From Bacteroidota bacterium (GTDB lineage Bacteria > Bacteroidota > Ignavibacteria > UBA10030 > F1-140-MAGs086): a DNA stretch of 5,954 nucleotides. The first letter of the stretch is position 1, and each line of letters starts with the position of its first letter. Both the position numbers and the translations under genes were made by a program. Shown here in pieces: positions 1-5,851 of the stretch. Below the pieces are notes generated by a model. The model saw nothing but the letters and a program-made list of their open reading frames with translations, was not told the DNA's origin and searched no databases. The DNA lies in NCBI GenBank assembly GCA_005792205.1, contig SXSO01000032.1, positions 1 through 5,954 on the forward strand. The letters run 5' to 3'.

Positions 1-7
1 ATAAAAC

Positions 8-38
8 AAAAAAGGGACACAAAAAAAGTTTGTGTCCC
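8..38 (-). terminator. Rho-independent terminator of the T9SS cargo gene
   Basis: On the minus strand a perfect 10-bp stem, GGGACACAAA pairing with TTTGTGTCCC (14-23 with 29-38), encloses a 5-nt loop. It is followed by TTTTTTGTTTT (13 down to 4). This is a canonical intrinsic terminator and lies 28 bases after the stop codon of the gene at 66-2630, so it should end that transcript. In the plus direction the hairpin is not followed by a clean T run, so it is probably one-directional. Confidence 0.9.
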
Positions 39-65
39 AATAATTATTTTACGATAATAACAATT

Positions 66-2630
66 CTATTTTATCAAAACCATTTTCTTCATTTCGGAAA
101 AACTTTCTGTTGTGAGTTTGTAGAAATAAATTCCACTTGTTAAATTATTTGCGTCAAAATCCGTTTCATAATATCCCGCATTTTGATTTTGATTTACAAG
201 AGTTTTAATCTCACGTCCTAAAACATCATAAATTTTCAACGACACAAATCCATTTTTCGCGATTTCATATTTAATTTTTGTTTTTGGATTAAATGGATTT
301 GGATAATTTTGTTTCAATGAAAATGTTGTTGGAACAGAACTATGATTTTCTTCTTCAATTCCTGTTGCTCCATCTAAAAAGTTTAATCCACAAGTTAAAA
401 GACGAGTTACTGGGGATCCGGGAGGAGAATCAATTGCTCTTCTCAAAGAAGAAATATCAACACCAAAACTTGCTGTAACAAAATTATCTGTGATGTGTCC
501 AACTGCGTTTAATGAATCTTCTCTTCCACGGAAATAATAAAGTGGAAATGAACTATCATCATATGGAGATAGAACATCTGGCCAAGTTCCAATTGTACTA
601 TCAGTTGCTCCAATGTTATTATAGATATCTACAATTCCTTGTGCGGCACCACTTGCTGGTCTATCTGCAATGTAATTAAATCCAAGATAATCGTTACAAA
701 GTTCTAAATCCAAATTTGTAGAACCAGTTCTTCCATGTTGCCATCCAATATCTTCTGAATAAACAACAAACTTTGATTTATTATCAGAAGTTCCACTGCT
801 TAAATATTCTTTTACTCTTGTTCTTTGGTTTATACCCATTGTGCTTGTTCCATCACCAATCCAAACTACTTTATTATAACCAATCATAGAAAAATCAATA
901 TCTTCCGTCATTGAACCTCTATTGATTACATCAAATGATACTCCCATATTTGATAAATTATTTGCAACAGAATCTCTTGCTATTCTACAATCAGCAAGTG
1001 TTGAATCATAAACAACTAAAACATCTCCACTTGACAATCTTTGGAATGTGAGATTATATGTTTCAACTGATTTTAACGTATCACCTCCTGCATAAGCAAA
1101 TACAGCATATTCACCAGTAAGTGATTCTCCTCTTGGAATTCCAAAGAAATCTAAGTAAGAATCAATTTCAGAATTGACAAAACTATTTTCTGTTTCAAAA
1201 CCAGAAGAAGCAGAAATTATATATGCTGGTGATGCAATTGTTGGCGAAGCAAACATAATTTCATATTGTACTCCATCTCCTGAACTTGTCCAATCAAAAT
1301 TAATTGAACTCATATCAAATGGTGATGTGAGAATTGTAGAATTATTAGATGGTGCAAGTAAATTAAATGGAGACATTACTACAACTCCTCTTTGGAGTGA
1401 AAGGTTTCGTGCTCCATTTGATGAAGAGAGAGAATCAATTCCACCATCGGGATTATTTCTATATGCCATAATATCCCATCTTGCTTCAAACACTTCACCC
1501 GAAGTAACTCCTAATGATTCTAAAAACATATCCCATTCACTTAATGTTGTGACAAAAGTATTAAATCTTCCTATTGGTAAATCTACAATTCTTTCATTTG
1601 AAGAGTTGTAAATTATCCAATGATATCTTGCAGTTGCTGATGCTGTATCCCAATTAAAAATAACTTGTTCTTGAGAACCGGGAAATGAAACAATTGTAGT
1701 TGGATCTTCAGGAGTAACTAAATTAAATGGATTGAGTGGTCCTTGATATGTTTCAGCTAATTCAAGTCCAAATAAAACATCCGGTGCTCCTTGAAGAATT
1801 CCACCAAGTGTAGCAAATCCTGAAATTGCTGATTCTGTTACAAATAAACCTCCTGCAATTGCAGCTGCTCCAGCACTTGTTATAACACTAGTTACATCAA
1901 ATGTAACTCCTGTTGGAGATAATGTATTCAAATCAAATTGGTGTACAAGTTGTGGGGTTCCTTGTCCAGCACCTTGATCAACTACCCAAAGAAATGGACC
2001 ACCATCTGAGTATTCATCATATGCACATCCATATTTTCCCAAAAGAGTATTTTGAATTGTAGCAATTACATTTCCTTGTCTATCAATACAAGATAAAGCA
2101 TTGTCCCAATTGCTGACCCAAAATCCATCTAACATAGGATCATAAGCAATTGAACGAATCAATGTTCCTGCAGGAGCAGTAATTGTAGCAACAACACTCA
2201 TATCGTTTGGATCAATTTGAGCAATAACATTTGTAACTGCAACTCCTCCGTAAAGATATGTTCCATCAAATGCCAAATCTCTCATTCCAGTTGGTCCTGT
2301 ATATCCGCTGATTGCGGAAGAGTCATATAAAGTTCCATCTGGATTTAATCGCATAACCATATTGCTATTCCACTTTGTAATATAAAACATTTCTCCCGTA
2401 AATTCACATCCTGCATTTCCTAAAGAACCAGTTGATGTTTGCAAATTATAATCAAATTGCACGTCCCATTGATTTTTATTTATTTGGGAAATGTGTTTAA
2501 ACGGTGAAATATTTTTTACTTCGTTTATTTGCGTCGTTGTATTTGATTTATATGGAGATACTTCAACTTCTGAAATTGAAAAATTAAACCACATAAATGT
2601 GAGCACTAAAAAAAATATATCTTTTCTCAT
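66..2630 (-). CDS. Secreted multidomain protein with T9SS type A C-terminal sorting domain
   Basis: This 854-residue protein is exported and probably anchored or released at the cell surface. Residues 1-20 form a signal peptide: MRK, then a hydrophobic IFFLVLTFMWFNF core, with likely cleavage after SIS. Residues about 55-292 look like a beta-propeller of NHL/SMP-30 style, with recurring phrases such as MVMRLNPDG, IAQIDPNDM and CIDRQGNVIA. Two related beta-sandwich modules follow (about 300-413 and 421-531), both opening PFNL(V/L)(T/A)P and carrying an NWD/DWT strand, similar to SusE/Fn3-like modules. Residues about 534-755 (DVLVVYDSTLADCRIARD..., YNKVVWIGDG..., KFVVYSEDIGW) resemble a flavodoxin-like or glutamine-amidotransferase-like fold. 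Residues 772-854 are the sorting domain (NYPNPFNP, YDVLGREIKTLVN, NLTSGIYFYKL, KKMVLIK), which in known T9SS cargo directs outer-membrane passage and is removed. A weak -7-like TATATTTC lies about 47 bases upstream (2677-2684). The ligand and role are unknown; the domain assignments other than the two ends are by eye. Confidence 0.93.
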   Translation of the reverse strand: MRKDIFFLVLTFMWFNFSISEVEVSPYKSNTTTQINEVKNISPFKHISQINKNQWDVQFDYNLQTSTGSLGNAGCEFTGEMFYITKWNSNMVMRLNPDGTLYDSSAISGYTGPTGMRDLAFDGTYLYGGVAVTNVIAQIDPNDMSVVATITAPAGTLIRSIAYDPMLDGFWVSNWDNALSCIDRQGNVIATIQNTLLGKYGCAYDEYSDGGPFLWVVDQGAGQGTPQLVHQFDLNTLSPTGVTFDVTSVITSAGAAAIAGGLFVTESAISGFATLGGILQGAPDVLFGLELAETYQGPLNPFNLVTPEDPTTIVSFPGSQEQVIFNWDTASATARYHWIIYNSSNERIVDLPIGRFNTFVTTLSEWDMFLESLGVTSGEVFEARWDIMAYRNNPDGGIDSLSSSNGARNLSLQRGVVVMSPFNLLAPSNNSTILTSPFDMSSINFDWTSSGDGVQYEIMFASPTIASPAYIISASSGFETENSFVNSEIDSYLDFFGIPRGESLTGEYAVFAYAGGDTLKSVETYNLTFQRLSSGDVLVVYDSTLADCRIARDSVANNLSNMGVSFDVINRGSMTEDIDFSMIGYNKVVWIGDGTSTMGINQRTRVKEYLSSGTSDNKSKFVVYSEDIGWQHGRTGSTNLDLELCNDYLGFNYIADRPASGAAQGIVDIYNNIGATDSTIGTWPDVLSPYDDSSFPLYYFRGREDSLNAVGHITDNFVTASFGVDISSLRRAIDSPPGSPVTRLLTCGLNFLDGATGIEEENHSSVPTTFSLKQNYPNPFNPKTKIKYEIAKNGFVSLKIYDVLGREIKTLVNQNQNAGYYETDFDANNLTSGIYFYKLTTESFSEMKKMVLIK

Positions 2631-2739
2631 TATATTGTTATTTTGTTTAATAAATATTAGTTTAAAAATTGTTAGAGAAATATATAAAAATTAAATTTTA
2701 AAAGCATACTTTTTTTACAATTTTGTTATGAAAATTTAT

Positions 2740-3567
2740 TTATGCATTCAAAAGTTTTTCAATGTCAAATTTTTTCATTTGCAAAAATGATTTTACAACT
2801 CGCTCTGTTTTTGTTGGATCACTCAAAAGTTTAGGAAGAATTGTCGGAACAATTTGCCAAGAAATTCCAAATTTATCTTTCAACCATCCACACATATTTT
2901 CTTCTCCGTCTTGTGTGAGTTTATTCCAATAGTAATCAATTTCATTTTGAGTTTCGCAATCTACAACAATTGAAATTGCTTCATTGAAAGAAAAATTGTG
3001 TTGAAAATTACTATCCATTGCAATAAATTTTTCTCCAAGCAAATTGAATTCAGCATATTTTACCGAATTTTTAGTTTCATTATCATAGTAAATTTCTGAA
3101 ATATTTGAATTCTCAAAAATAGATGTGTAAAATTTTATAGATTCTTCTGCCCTTCCAAAATTAGAATTTGCAAAAAGAAAAGACGGAATAATTTTTTCTT
3201 TTTCACTATTTGGTTTTCCGAGAGTTAGTTGCCAAGAAATTCCAAACTTATCTTGAATCCAACCATATTTTTCACTCCATTCATATTTATCTAATGGCAT
3301 CAATACAAAACCATCGTTTGAAAAATTTTTCCAAAGAAAGTCAATTTCATTTTCGTCTTCACAAATTATAAAGAAAGAAATTGAAGGATTAAACTTAAAT
3401 TGCGGACCTCCGTTTAATGCCATAAATTTTTTCCCACATAATTCAAAAGTTACAACCATTTGTGTATCATCTATGATTTCAGAATTTTTGAAAAAAGAAG
3501 TATAAAATTTTGCTGCATCTTTTCCATTTCCATCAAACCACAAACATTGATAAATAGGATTTGGCAT
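2740..3567 (-). CDS. Tandem two-domain VOC protein, PhnB / 3-demethylubiquinone methyltransferase-like family
   Basis: This 275-residue cytosolic protein contains two copies of the PhnB-like VOC (glyoxalase/bleomycin-resistance) fold. Copy one spans about residues 3-116 and copy two about 126-241. Each begins with a segment of the LWFDGNGKDAAKFYTSFF / LFANSNFGRAEESIKFYTSIF type and ends with the family signature, GWIQDKFGISWQ (102-113) and GWLKDKFGISWQ (227-238). The tail after copy two (PTILPKLLSDPTKTERVVKSFLQMKKFDIEKL) is the usual C-terminus of this family, so the gene is full length. The duplication mimics the dimer that single-domain VOC proteins form. Despite the family name there is no SAM-binding fold, and a methyltransferase activity should not be assumed; the substrate is unknown. 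The start lies 7 bases after the stop of the DUF1801 gene, so the two are almost certainly co-transcribed. No clear terminator follows in the 109 bases before the next gene. Confidence 0.92.
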   Translation of the reverse strand: MPNPIYQCLWFDGNGKDAAKFYTSFFKNSEIIDDTQMVVTFELCGKKFMALNGGPQFKFNPSISFFIICEDENEIDFLWKNFSNDGFVLMPLDKYEWSEKYGWIQDKFGISWQLTLGKPNSEKEKIIPSFLFANSNFGRAEESIKFYTSIFENSNISEIYYDNETKNSVKYAEFNLLGEKFIAMDSNFQHNFSFNEAISIVVDCETQNEIDYYWNKLTQDGEENMCGWLKDKFGISWQIVPTILPKLLSDPTKTERVVKSFLQMKKFDIEKLLNA

Positions 3568-3574
3568 AATTTCT

Positions 3575-4033
3575 TTATTTATTTTTTAACTTATTCTCAT
3601 AAGTTTTTATCCAATCATTTACTGTTATTTTTTGGGAAAGTTTTCCAATCAACTCAAATGGAATTTGTTCAATCTTTTTGAATCTCACACAACTTTTTCC
3701 CATATCAAGTTTTGTTTTAGAAAACTTTGGATACTCATTCTGAAACCATTGTAAAAGGGTGTTATCAAGATAAATTCCCATATGATAAAAAGAGATAAAA
3801 TTTTTTTGTGAAGCAATTCCCATAAATGGCAATGGTTGTTTTGGATCGCAATGATAACCATTTGGATAAATTGAATGAGGAACAACATACCCAATCATTC
3901 CATAATTTATTGTCTCAACAAAACCTTTTGGCAAATTTTTTAAAATTATTTCTCGCAGTTTTTGTATTCCAGATTTTCTTTCAAGTGAAAGTTGTTCAAT
4001 ATATTGCTCAACAGTTTTTAAATTTGAACTCAT
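3575..4033 (-). CDS. DUF1801 (YdhG-like) domain protein
   Basis: This 152-residue soluble protein matches the DUF1801/YdhG-like family. The recognisable parts are the N-terminal helix (TVEQYIEQLSLERKSGIQKLREIIL, residues about 7-31), the NLPKGFVETINYGMIGYVVP strand region (33-52), the PFMGIASQKNFISFYHMGIYLD core (69-90), and the C-terminal GKSCVRFKKIEQIPFELIGKL segment (112-132). Length is normal for the family. No enzymatic residues can be named; members are small proteins of unknown function often found next to VOC and SRPBCC genes, as here. It is separated from the upstream VOC gene by 98 AT-rich bases, which could hold a promoter (TTGAAC...TATTTTTAA on the minus strand, poor spacing), and is tightly linked to the two-domain VOC gene downstream. 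No signal peptide or membrane segment is present. Confidence 0.88.
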   Translation of the reverse strand: MSSNLKTVEQYIEQLSLERKSGIQKLREIILKNLPKGFVETINYGMIGYVVPHSIYPNGYHCDPKQPLPFMGIASQKNFISFYHMGIYLDNTLLQWFQNEYPKFSKTKLDMGKSCVRFKKIEQIPFELIGKLSQKITVNDWIKTYENKLKNK

Positions 4034-4131
4034 ATAAGTTTTTTTTATTAAAAATAAATTTGTTCAATGTTTTTATTTTATTCTTTTGATTTTAAATTTT
4101 ATTGTTTAAAACTTAAATAAGATTTTTATGA

Positions 4132-4569
4132 TTATAAATTCTCTTTTGTATCAAAATTTACCATCCAATTTATTCCAAACTTATCTGTAAGCATTCCAAA
4201 GTATGCTCCCCAAAAAGTTGTGTTCATTGGCATTGTAATTTTTCCACCTTTTGAAAGTTCACTAAATAATCTATCTGCTTCTGATTTGCTATCTATAGCA
4301 ATTGCAATAGAAAAATTATTTTGTTTACTTTCCGAAGAACAATCACCAATCATATCACTTCCCATAAGTTGAGTTTCTTTGCTAATTGGAAGTGAAATGT
4401 GCATAATTTTTTCACTCATTTCTTGTGAAGGTGATGGCATTCCTTCTTGTGGAGGCATATCGTTGTATCTTCCAACATAAGGAAATTCTCCTCCAAAAAC
4501 TGATTTGTAAAATAAAAATGCTTCTTCACAATTGCCGTTAAAATTAAGATAAATATTTACTGTTGTCAT
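4132..4569 (-). CDS. Single-domain VOC protein, PhnB/YjdN-like
   Basis: This 145-residue protein is one complete PhnB-like VOC domain. It begins VNIYLNFNGNCEEAFLFYKSVFGGEFPYVGRY, close to the E. coli PhnB/YjdN type, has the middle IMHISLPISKETQLMGSD strand region (residues 55-72), and ends GAYFGMLTDKFGINWMVNF (121-139), the family's last strand and signature. It would form a homodimer to complete the fold. The first half-domain's acidic, proline-rich insertion (NDMPPQEGMPSPSQEMSEK, 36-54) is usual for the YjdN branch. The family's substrate is unknown, and the historical link of E. coli PhnB to phosphonate use was by position only, so the symbol is not applied. The start lies 19 bases after the stop of the SRPBCC gene, pointing to co-transcription with it. 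Confidence 0.92.
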   Translation of the reverse strand: MTTVNIYLNFNGNCEEAFLFYKSVFGGEFPYVGRYNDMPPQEGMPSPSQEMSEKIMHISLPISKETQLMGSDMIGDCSSESKQNNFSIAIAIDSKSEADRLFSELSKGGKITMPMNTTFWGAYFGMLTDKFGINWMVNFDTKENL

Positions 4570-4588
4570 AATTTGTTTTTTAGTTTAG

Positions 4589-5449
4589 TTAATTAGCTTC
4601 CGAAATTTTTTTAAGTTCATTTAATGCAAATGGAAACTTTTCTTTCATCCAATCTACATATTGTGCATCTATATCAATTTCCACTTTGAGAAATGTTTTT
4701 CCTTCTACTTCTTGAAGTTTATATGCTTCAAACGAGTTTGTCCATTTTTCTGTTTCGTCATTTATAGGAATTTCTTTTTTATCTTTTATCCATCCAATGT
4801 GTTTAAAAACGATTAACTCATTTTCTTTTAAAAAAGCAATGTCACTATACATTCCACCTCCATTTGGATTAAGAAAATGAATTCTTTCACCTTGTTTTAA
4901 ATCACCTTCAAAATAAGTTCCTTCACAAAATGGAGTTGTCCAAATCGTATAAGTATTTTTATCCCAAAGCATTTTCCAAACATTTTGACAAGTGGAATTG
5001 ATTTCAATATTGAACTCCACTTTTGGAATTTTATACAAATAGTTTTTAAGAGAATTTTTTACAATCGCATCCCAACCAATTTCAAAATTATTTTTTGAAA
5101 AATCTTCTCCTGCATCAGAAAAACTTTCAACACCAGTATGAGTTAAAACTACTTTTATTTTTTCATTGTCTGTAATAATTTCCCATTTTACAATTGATTT
5201 ACCTTTTGAAAATTGTGGAAACTCCCAACTGTATTCAATTTTTTGATTTGGAACAATATCTATAAACTTACATTTGTGAAGATATTTTTTTTCATTTCCT
5301 GTTTCATAAAATGAAAATTCATTTCCAATTTCAAATTTGAAATTTTCAACTTCAAAAAACCATTTTTTAAGTTCTTCAAATTTAGAAAGAGCATTCCAAA
5401 CACTTTCCAAATTTGAGTTAAAGGAATATGTTACAATAATTGGTTGCAT
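4589..5449 (-). CDS. Two-domain SRPBCC (AHSA1/START-like) protein
   Basis: This 286-residue cytosolic protein carries two SRPBCC (Bet v1/AHSA1-like) domains. Domain one covers about residues 3-138 (IIVTYSFNSNLESVWNALSK..., closing with GWDAIVKNSLKNYL). Domain two covers about 143-283 (VEFNIEINSTCQNVWKMLWD..., GTYFEGDLKQGERIHFLNPNG, ending VDWMKEKFPFALNELKKI). Each opening strand plus xxVWxxL helix is the standard start of the fold, and the repeated WF/W-rich first helix is typical of AHSA1-like members. Such folds bind hydrophobic ligands or, in Aha1, Hsp90; there is no evidence here for a particular ligand. It is the first gene of the minus-strand cluster, with a plausible promoter about 35 bases upstream, and the PhnB-like VOC gene follows after 19 bases. 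The ATG at 5449-5447 is the natural start; the first beta strand begins at once. Confidence 0.9.
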   Translation of the reverse strand: MQPIIVTYSFNSNLESVWNALSKFEELKKWFFEVENFKFEIGNEFSFYETGNEKKYLHKCKFIDIVPNQKIEYSWEFPQFSKGKSIVKWEIITDNEKIKVVLTHTGVESFSDAGEDFSKNNFEIGWDAIVKNSLKNYLYKIPKVEFNIEINSTCQNVWKMLWDKNTYTIWTTPFCEGTYFEGDLKQGERIHFLNPNGGGMYSDIAFLKENELIVFKHIGWIKDKKEIPINDETEKWTNSFEAYKLQEVEGKTFLKVEIDIDAQYVDWMKEKFPFALNELKKISEAN

Positions 5450-5480
5450 AAAATTTATAAAAAGATAATATTACTATACT

Positions 5481-5513
5481 TAAATATAATAATTTTTTGA
5501 AAGTGGATTTCAA
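5481..5513 (-). promoter_or_regulatory. Putative Bacteroidota-type promoter of the SRPBCC/VOC cluster
   Basis: On the minus strand a -7-like box TATATTTA (5488-5481) is preceded by TTG (5513-5511) with 22 intervening bases. The known Bacteroidota consensus is TTTG, about 19-21 bases, then TAnnTTTG, so the boxes fit but the spacing is slightly long. Transcription would begin near 5475, leaving a leader of about 25 bases before the SRPBCC start codon. The same TATATTTA octamer precedes the tracrRNA candidate, which supports it being a real promoter element. Confidence 0.4.
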
Positions 5514-5518
5514 TATAA

Positions 5519-5550
5519 ATTGTTTGTTATGTTTTGAATTTACAAACAAT
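5519..5550. repeat. 9-bp perfect inverted repeat, ATTGTTTGT / ACAAACAAT
   Basis: ATTGTTTGT (5519-5527) and ACAAACAAT (5542-5550) are perfect reverse complements separated by 14 bases. The repeat lies just upstream of the putative SRPBCC promoter on the minus strand, where it could be an operator. A CRISPR-repeat-like or second anti-repeat reading is possible because type II repeats often have complementary ends, but there is no second copy in the window to support it. Confidence 0.5.
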
Positions 5551-5557
5551 AACGTTT

Positions 5558-5573
5558 TCAACAAACTTGTTGA
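5558..5573. repeat. Short hairpin TCAACA-AACT-TGTTGA
   Basis: A 6-bp perfect stem (5558-5563 with 5568-5573) with a 4-nt loop, extendable by G-U pairs on the plus-strand RNA. It sits between the terminator of the tracrRNA candidate and the 9-bp inverted repeat. It has no T run on either side, so it is not a terminator. Its role is unknown. Confidence 0.4.
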
Positions 5574-5587
5574 GGATATGTATGTGT

Positions 5588-5621
5588 AAAATAAAAATGG
5601 GTTCCAACGAATTGGAACCCA
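5588..5621 (-). terminator. Intrinsic terminator with UUCG loop, end of the tracrRNA candidate
   Basis: On the minus strand a perfect 10-bp stem, TGGGTTCCAA with TTGGAACCCA (5621-5612 and 5607-5598), closes a TTCG tetraloop and is followed by TTTTTATTTT (5597-5588). On the plus strand the bases after the hairpin are AGAAAATATC, so termination is specific to minus-strand transcripts. No minus-strand protein gene lies to its right within the window, which means that something non-coding is being terminated. This is strong independent evidence for a small RNA here. Confidence 0.85.
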
Positions 5622-5675
5622 GAAAATATCTTCGGTATAAAAACCTTATTGTAATAGGATTACAAATAAAAACTA
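5588..5675 (-). ncRNA. Candidate tracrRNA of a type II CRISPR-Cas system
   Basis: Read on the minus strand, this stretch of about 88 nt has the order of parts expected of a tracrRNA. An anti-repeat-like segment (5675 to about 5648) contains TTTGTAATCC and TATTACAAT. It ends with ACAATAAGG (5652-5644), the same wording found where the anti-repeat meets the core in known tracrRNAs such as that of Neisseria. GGTTTTTATACC (5645-5634) can make a short 3-bp nexus-like stem. A 13-nt A/U-rich linker leads to a 10-bp hairpin with a TTCG loop and a T tract, which ends the RNA. A promoter of the right kind lies directly upstream. It diverges from the Cas9 N-terminal fragment starting at 5737, which is the main contextual support. 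The RNA would pair with CRISPR repeats beginning roughly (A/G)TTGTAAT and ending near AAAAACTAC, and with RNase III yield guide duplexes for Cas9. No matching repeat array is in the window. Alternatively, the TTGTAAT-AGG-ATTACAA palindrome could be an operator beside an unrelated terminator. Confidence 0.68.
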
Positions 5676-5679
5676 CAGC

Positions 5680-5709
5680 TAAATATAATTTTTTTTTACA
5701 TTTACCAAA
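5680..5709 (-). promoter_or_regulatory. Putative promoter of the tracrRNA candidate
   Basis: On the minus strand TTTG (5709-5706), 18 bases and TATATTTA (5687-5680) approximate the Bacteroidota pattern TTTG-N19/21-TAnnTTTG. The start of transcription would fall near 5675-5672, giving an RNA that begins inside the anti-repeat-like segment. The region is A/T-rich and also contains TATAAT on the plus strand (5684-5689), which could serve the divergent cas9 start, so promoter direction is not proven. Confidence 0.5.
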
Positions 5710-5736
5710 AATTTATTCACAAAAAAAATAACTTTT

Positions 5737-5832
5737 ATGAAAACATTGGGAATTGATATTGGAACAAACTCAATTGGATGGAGTTTGATAGAAAACGATT
5801 TTAAATACACAATAAAAGACAAAACTATTTAA
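5737..5832 (+). pseudogene. cas9: Truncated cas9: N-terminal RuvC-I motif only (31 codons, then stop)
   Basis: An ATG at 5737 opens a frame whose residues 3-18 read TLGIDIGTNSIGWSLI, the RuvC-I motif that begins Cas9 proteins of type II CRISPR systems. The Asp at residue 7 corresponds to the catalytic D10 of the S. pyogenes enzyme, and the short MK lead is typical of compact Bacteroidota/II-C proteins. After about residue 22 the sequence (KYTIKDKTI) no longer resembles Cas9, and a TAA stops the frame at 5830-5832, whereas Cas9 proteins run to about 1,000-1,700 residues. The other two forward frames after this point give no bridge helix, Arg-rich segment or other Cas9 feature, so a simple frameshift is excluded within the window. 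The start is natural: it follows an A/T-rich leader without a Shine-Dalgarno site, and a tracrRNA candidate diverges just upstream. Most likely this is the stump left by an internal deletion or an insertion; if an element has inserted, the rest of cas9 could resume beyond the window. The peptide alone cannot form a nuclease. Confidence 0.85.
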
Positions 5833-5851
5833 AAAGTTTCACTAACTTTTT
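5831..5851. repeat. AT-rich hairpin overlapping the premature stop
   Basis: AAAAAGTT (5831-5838) pairs perfectly with AACTTTTT (5844-5851) around a 5-nt loop. On the plus strand the right arm runs into TTTATTC, so it is weakly terminator-like. It begins within the TAA stop codon of the Cas9 fragment. It could be an old terminator brought next to the fragment by a deletion, or the end of an inserted element. Confidence 0.45.

Noticed and set aside
1174..1611. Plus-strand open frame of 145 codons
   Set aside because: It lies wholly inside the T9SS cargo gene on the opposite strand, shows no family features, and the minus-strand protein is clearly real through this stretch.
2631..2739. Terminator between the two-domain VOC gene and the T9SS gene
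   Set aside because: Only weak A/T stems of 4-5 bp are present (such as AAAA/TTTT), too unstable to call.
3826..4089. Plus-strand open frame of 87 codons
   Set aside because: It is antisense to the DUF1801 gene and its upstream gap, and has no protein-like features.
5530..5697. A tracrRNA on the plus strand, running from the 5519-5550 repeat to the T run at 5689-5697
   Set aside because: The strongest hairpin has its T tract on the minus strand, the ACAATAAGG junction is on the minus strand, and the plus-strand T run lacks a preceding stable stem.
5534..5731. Plus-strand open frame of 65 codons before the cas9 fragment
   Set aside because: The translation has no recognisable features and runs through the perfect hairpin, the T tract and the promoter-like boxes of the tracrRNA candidate.
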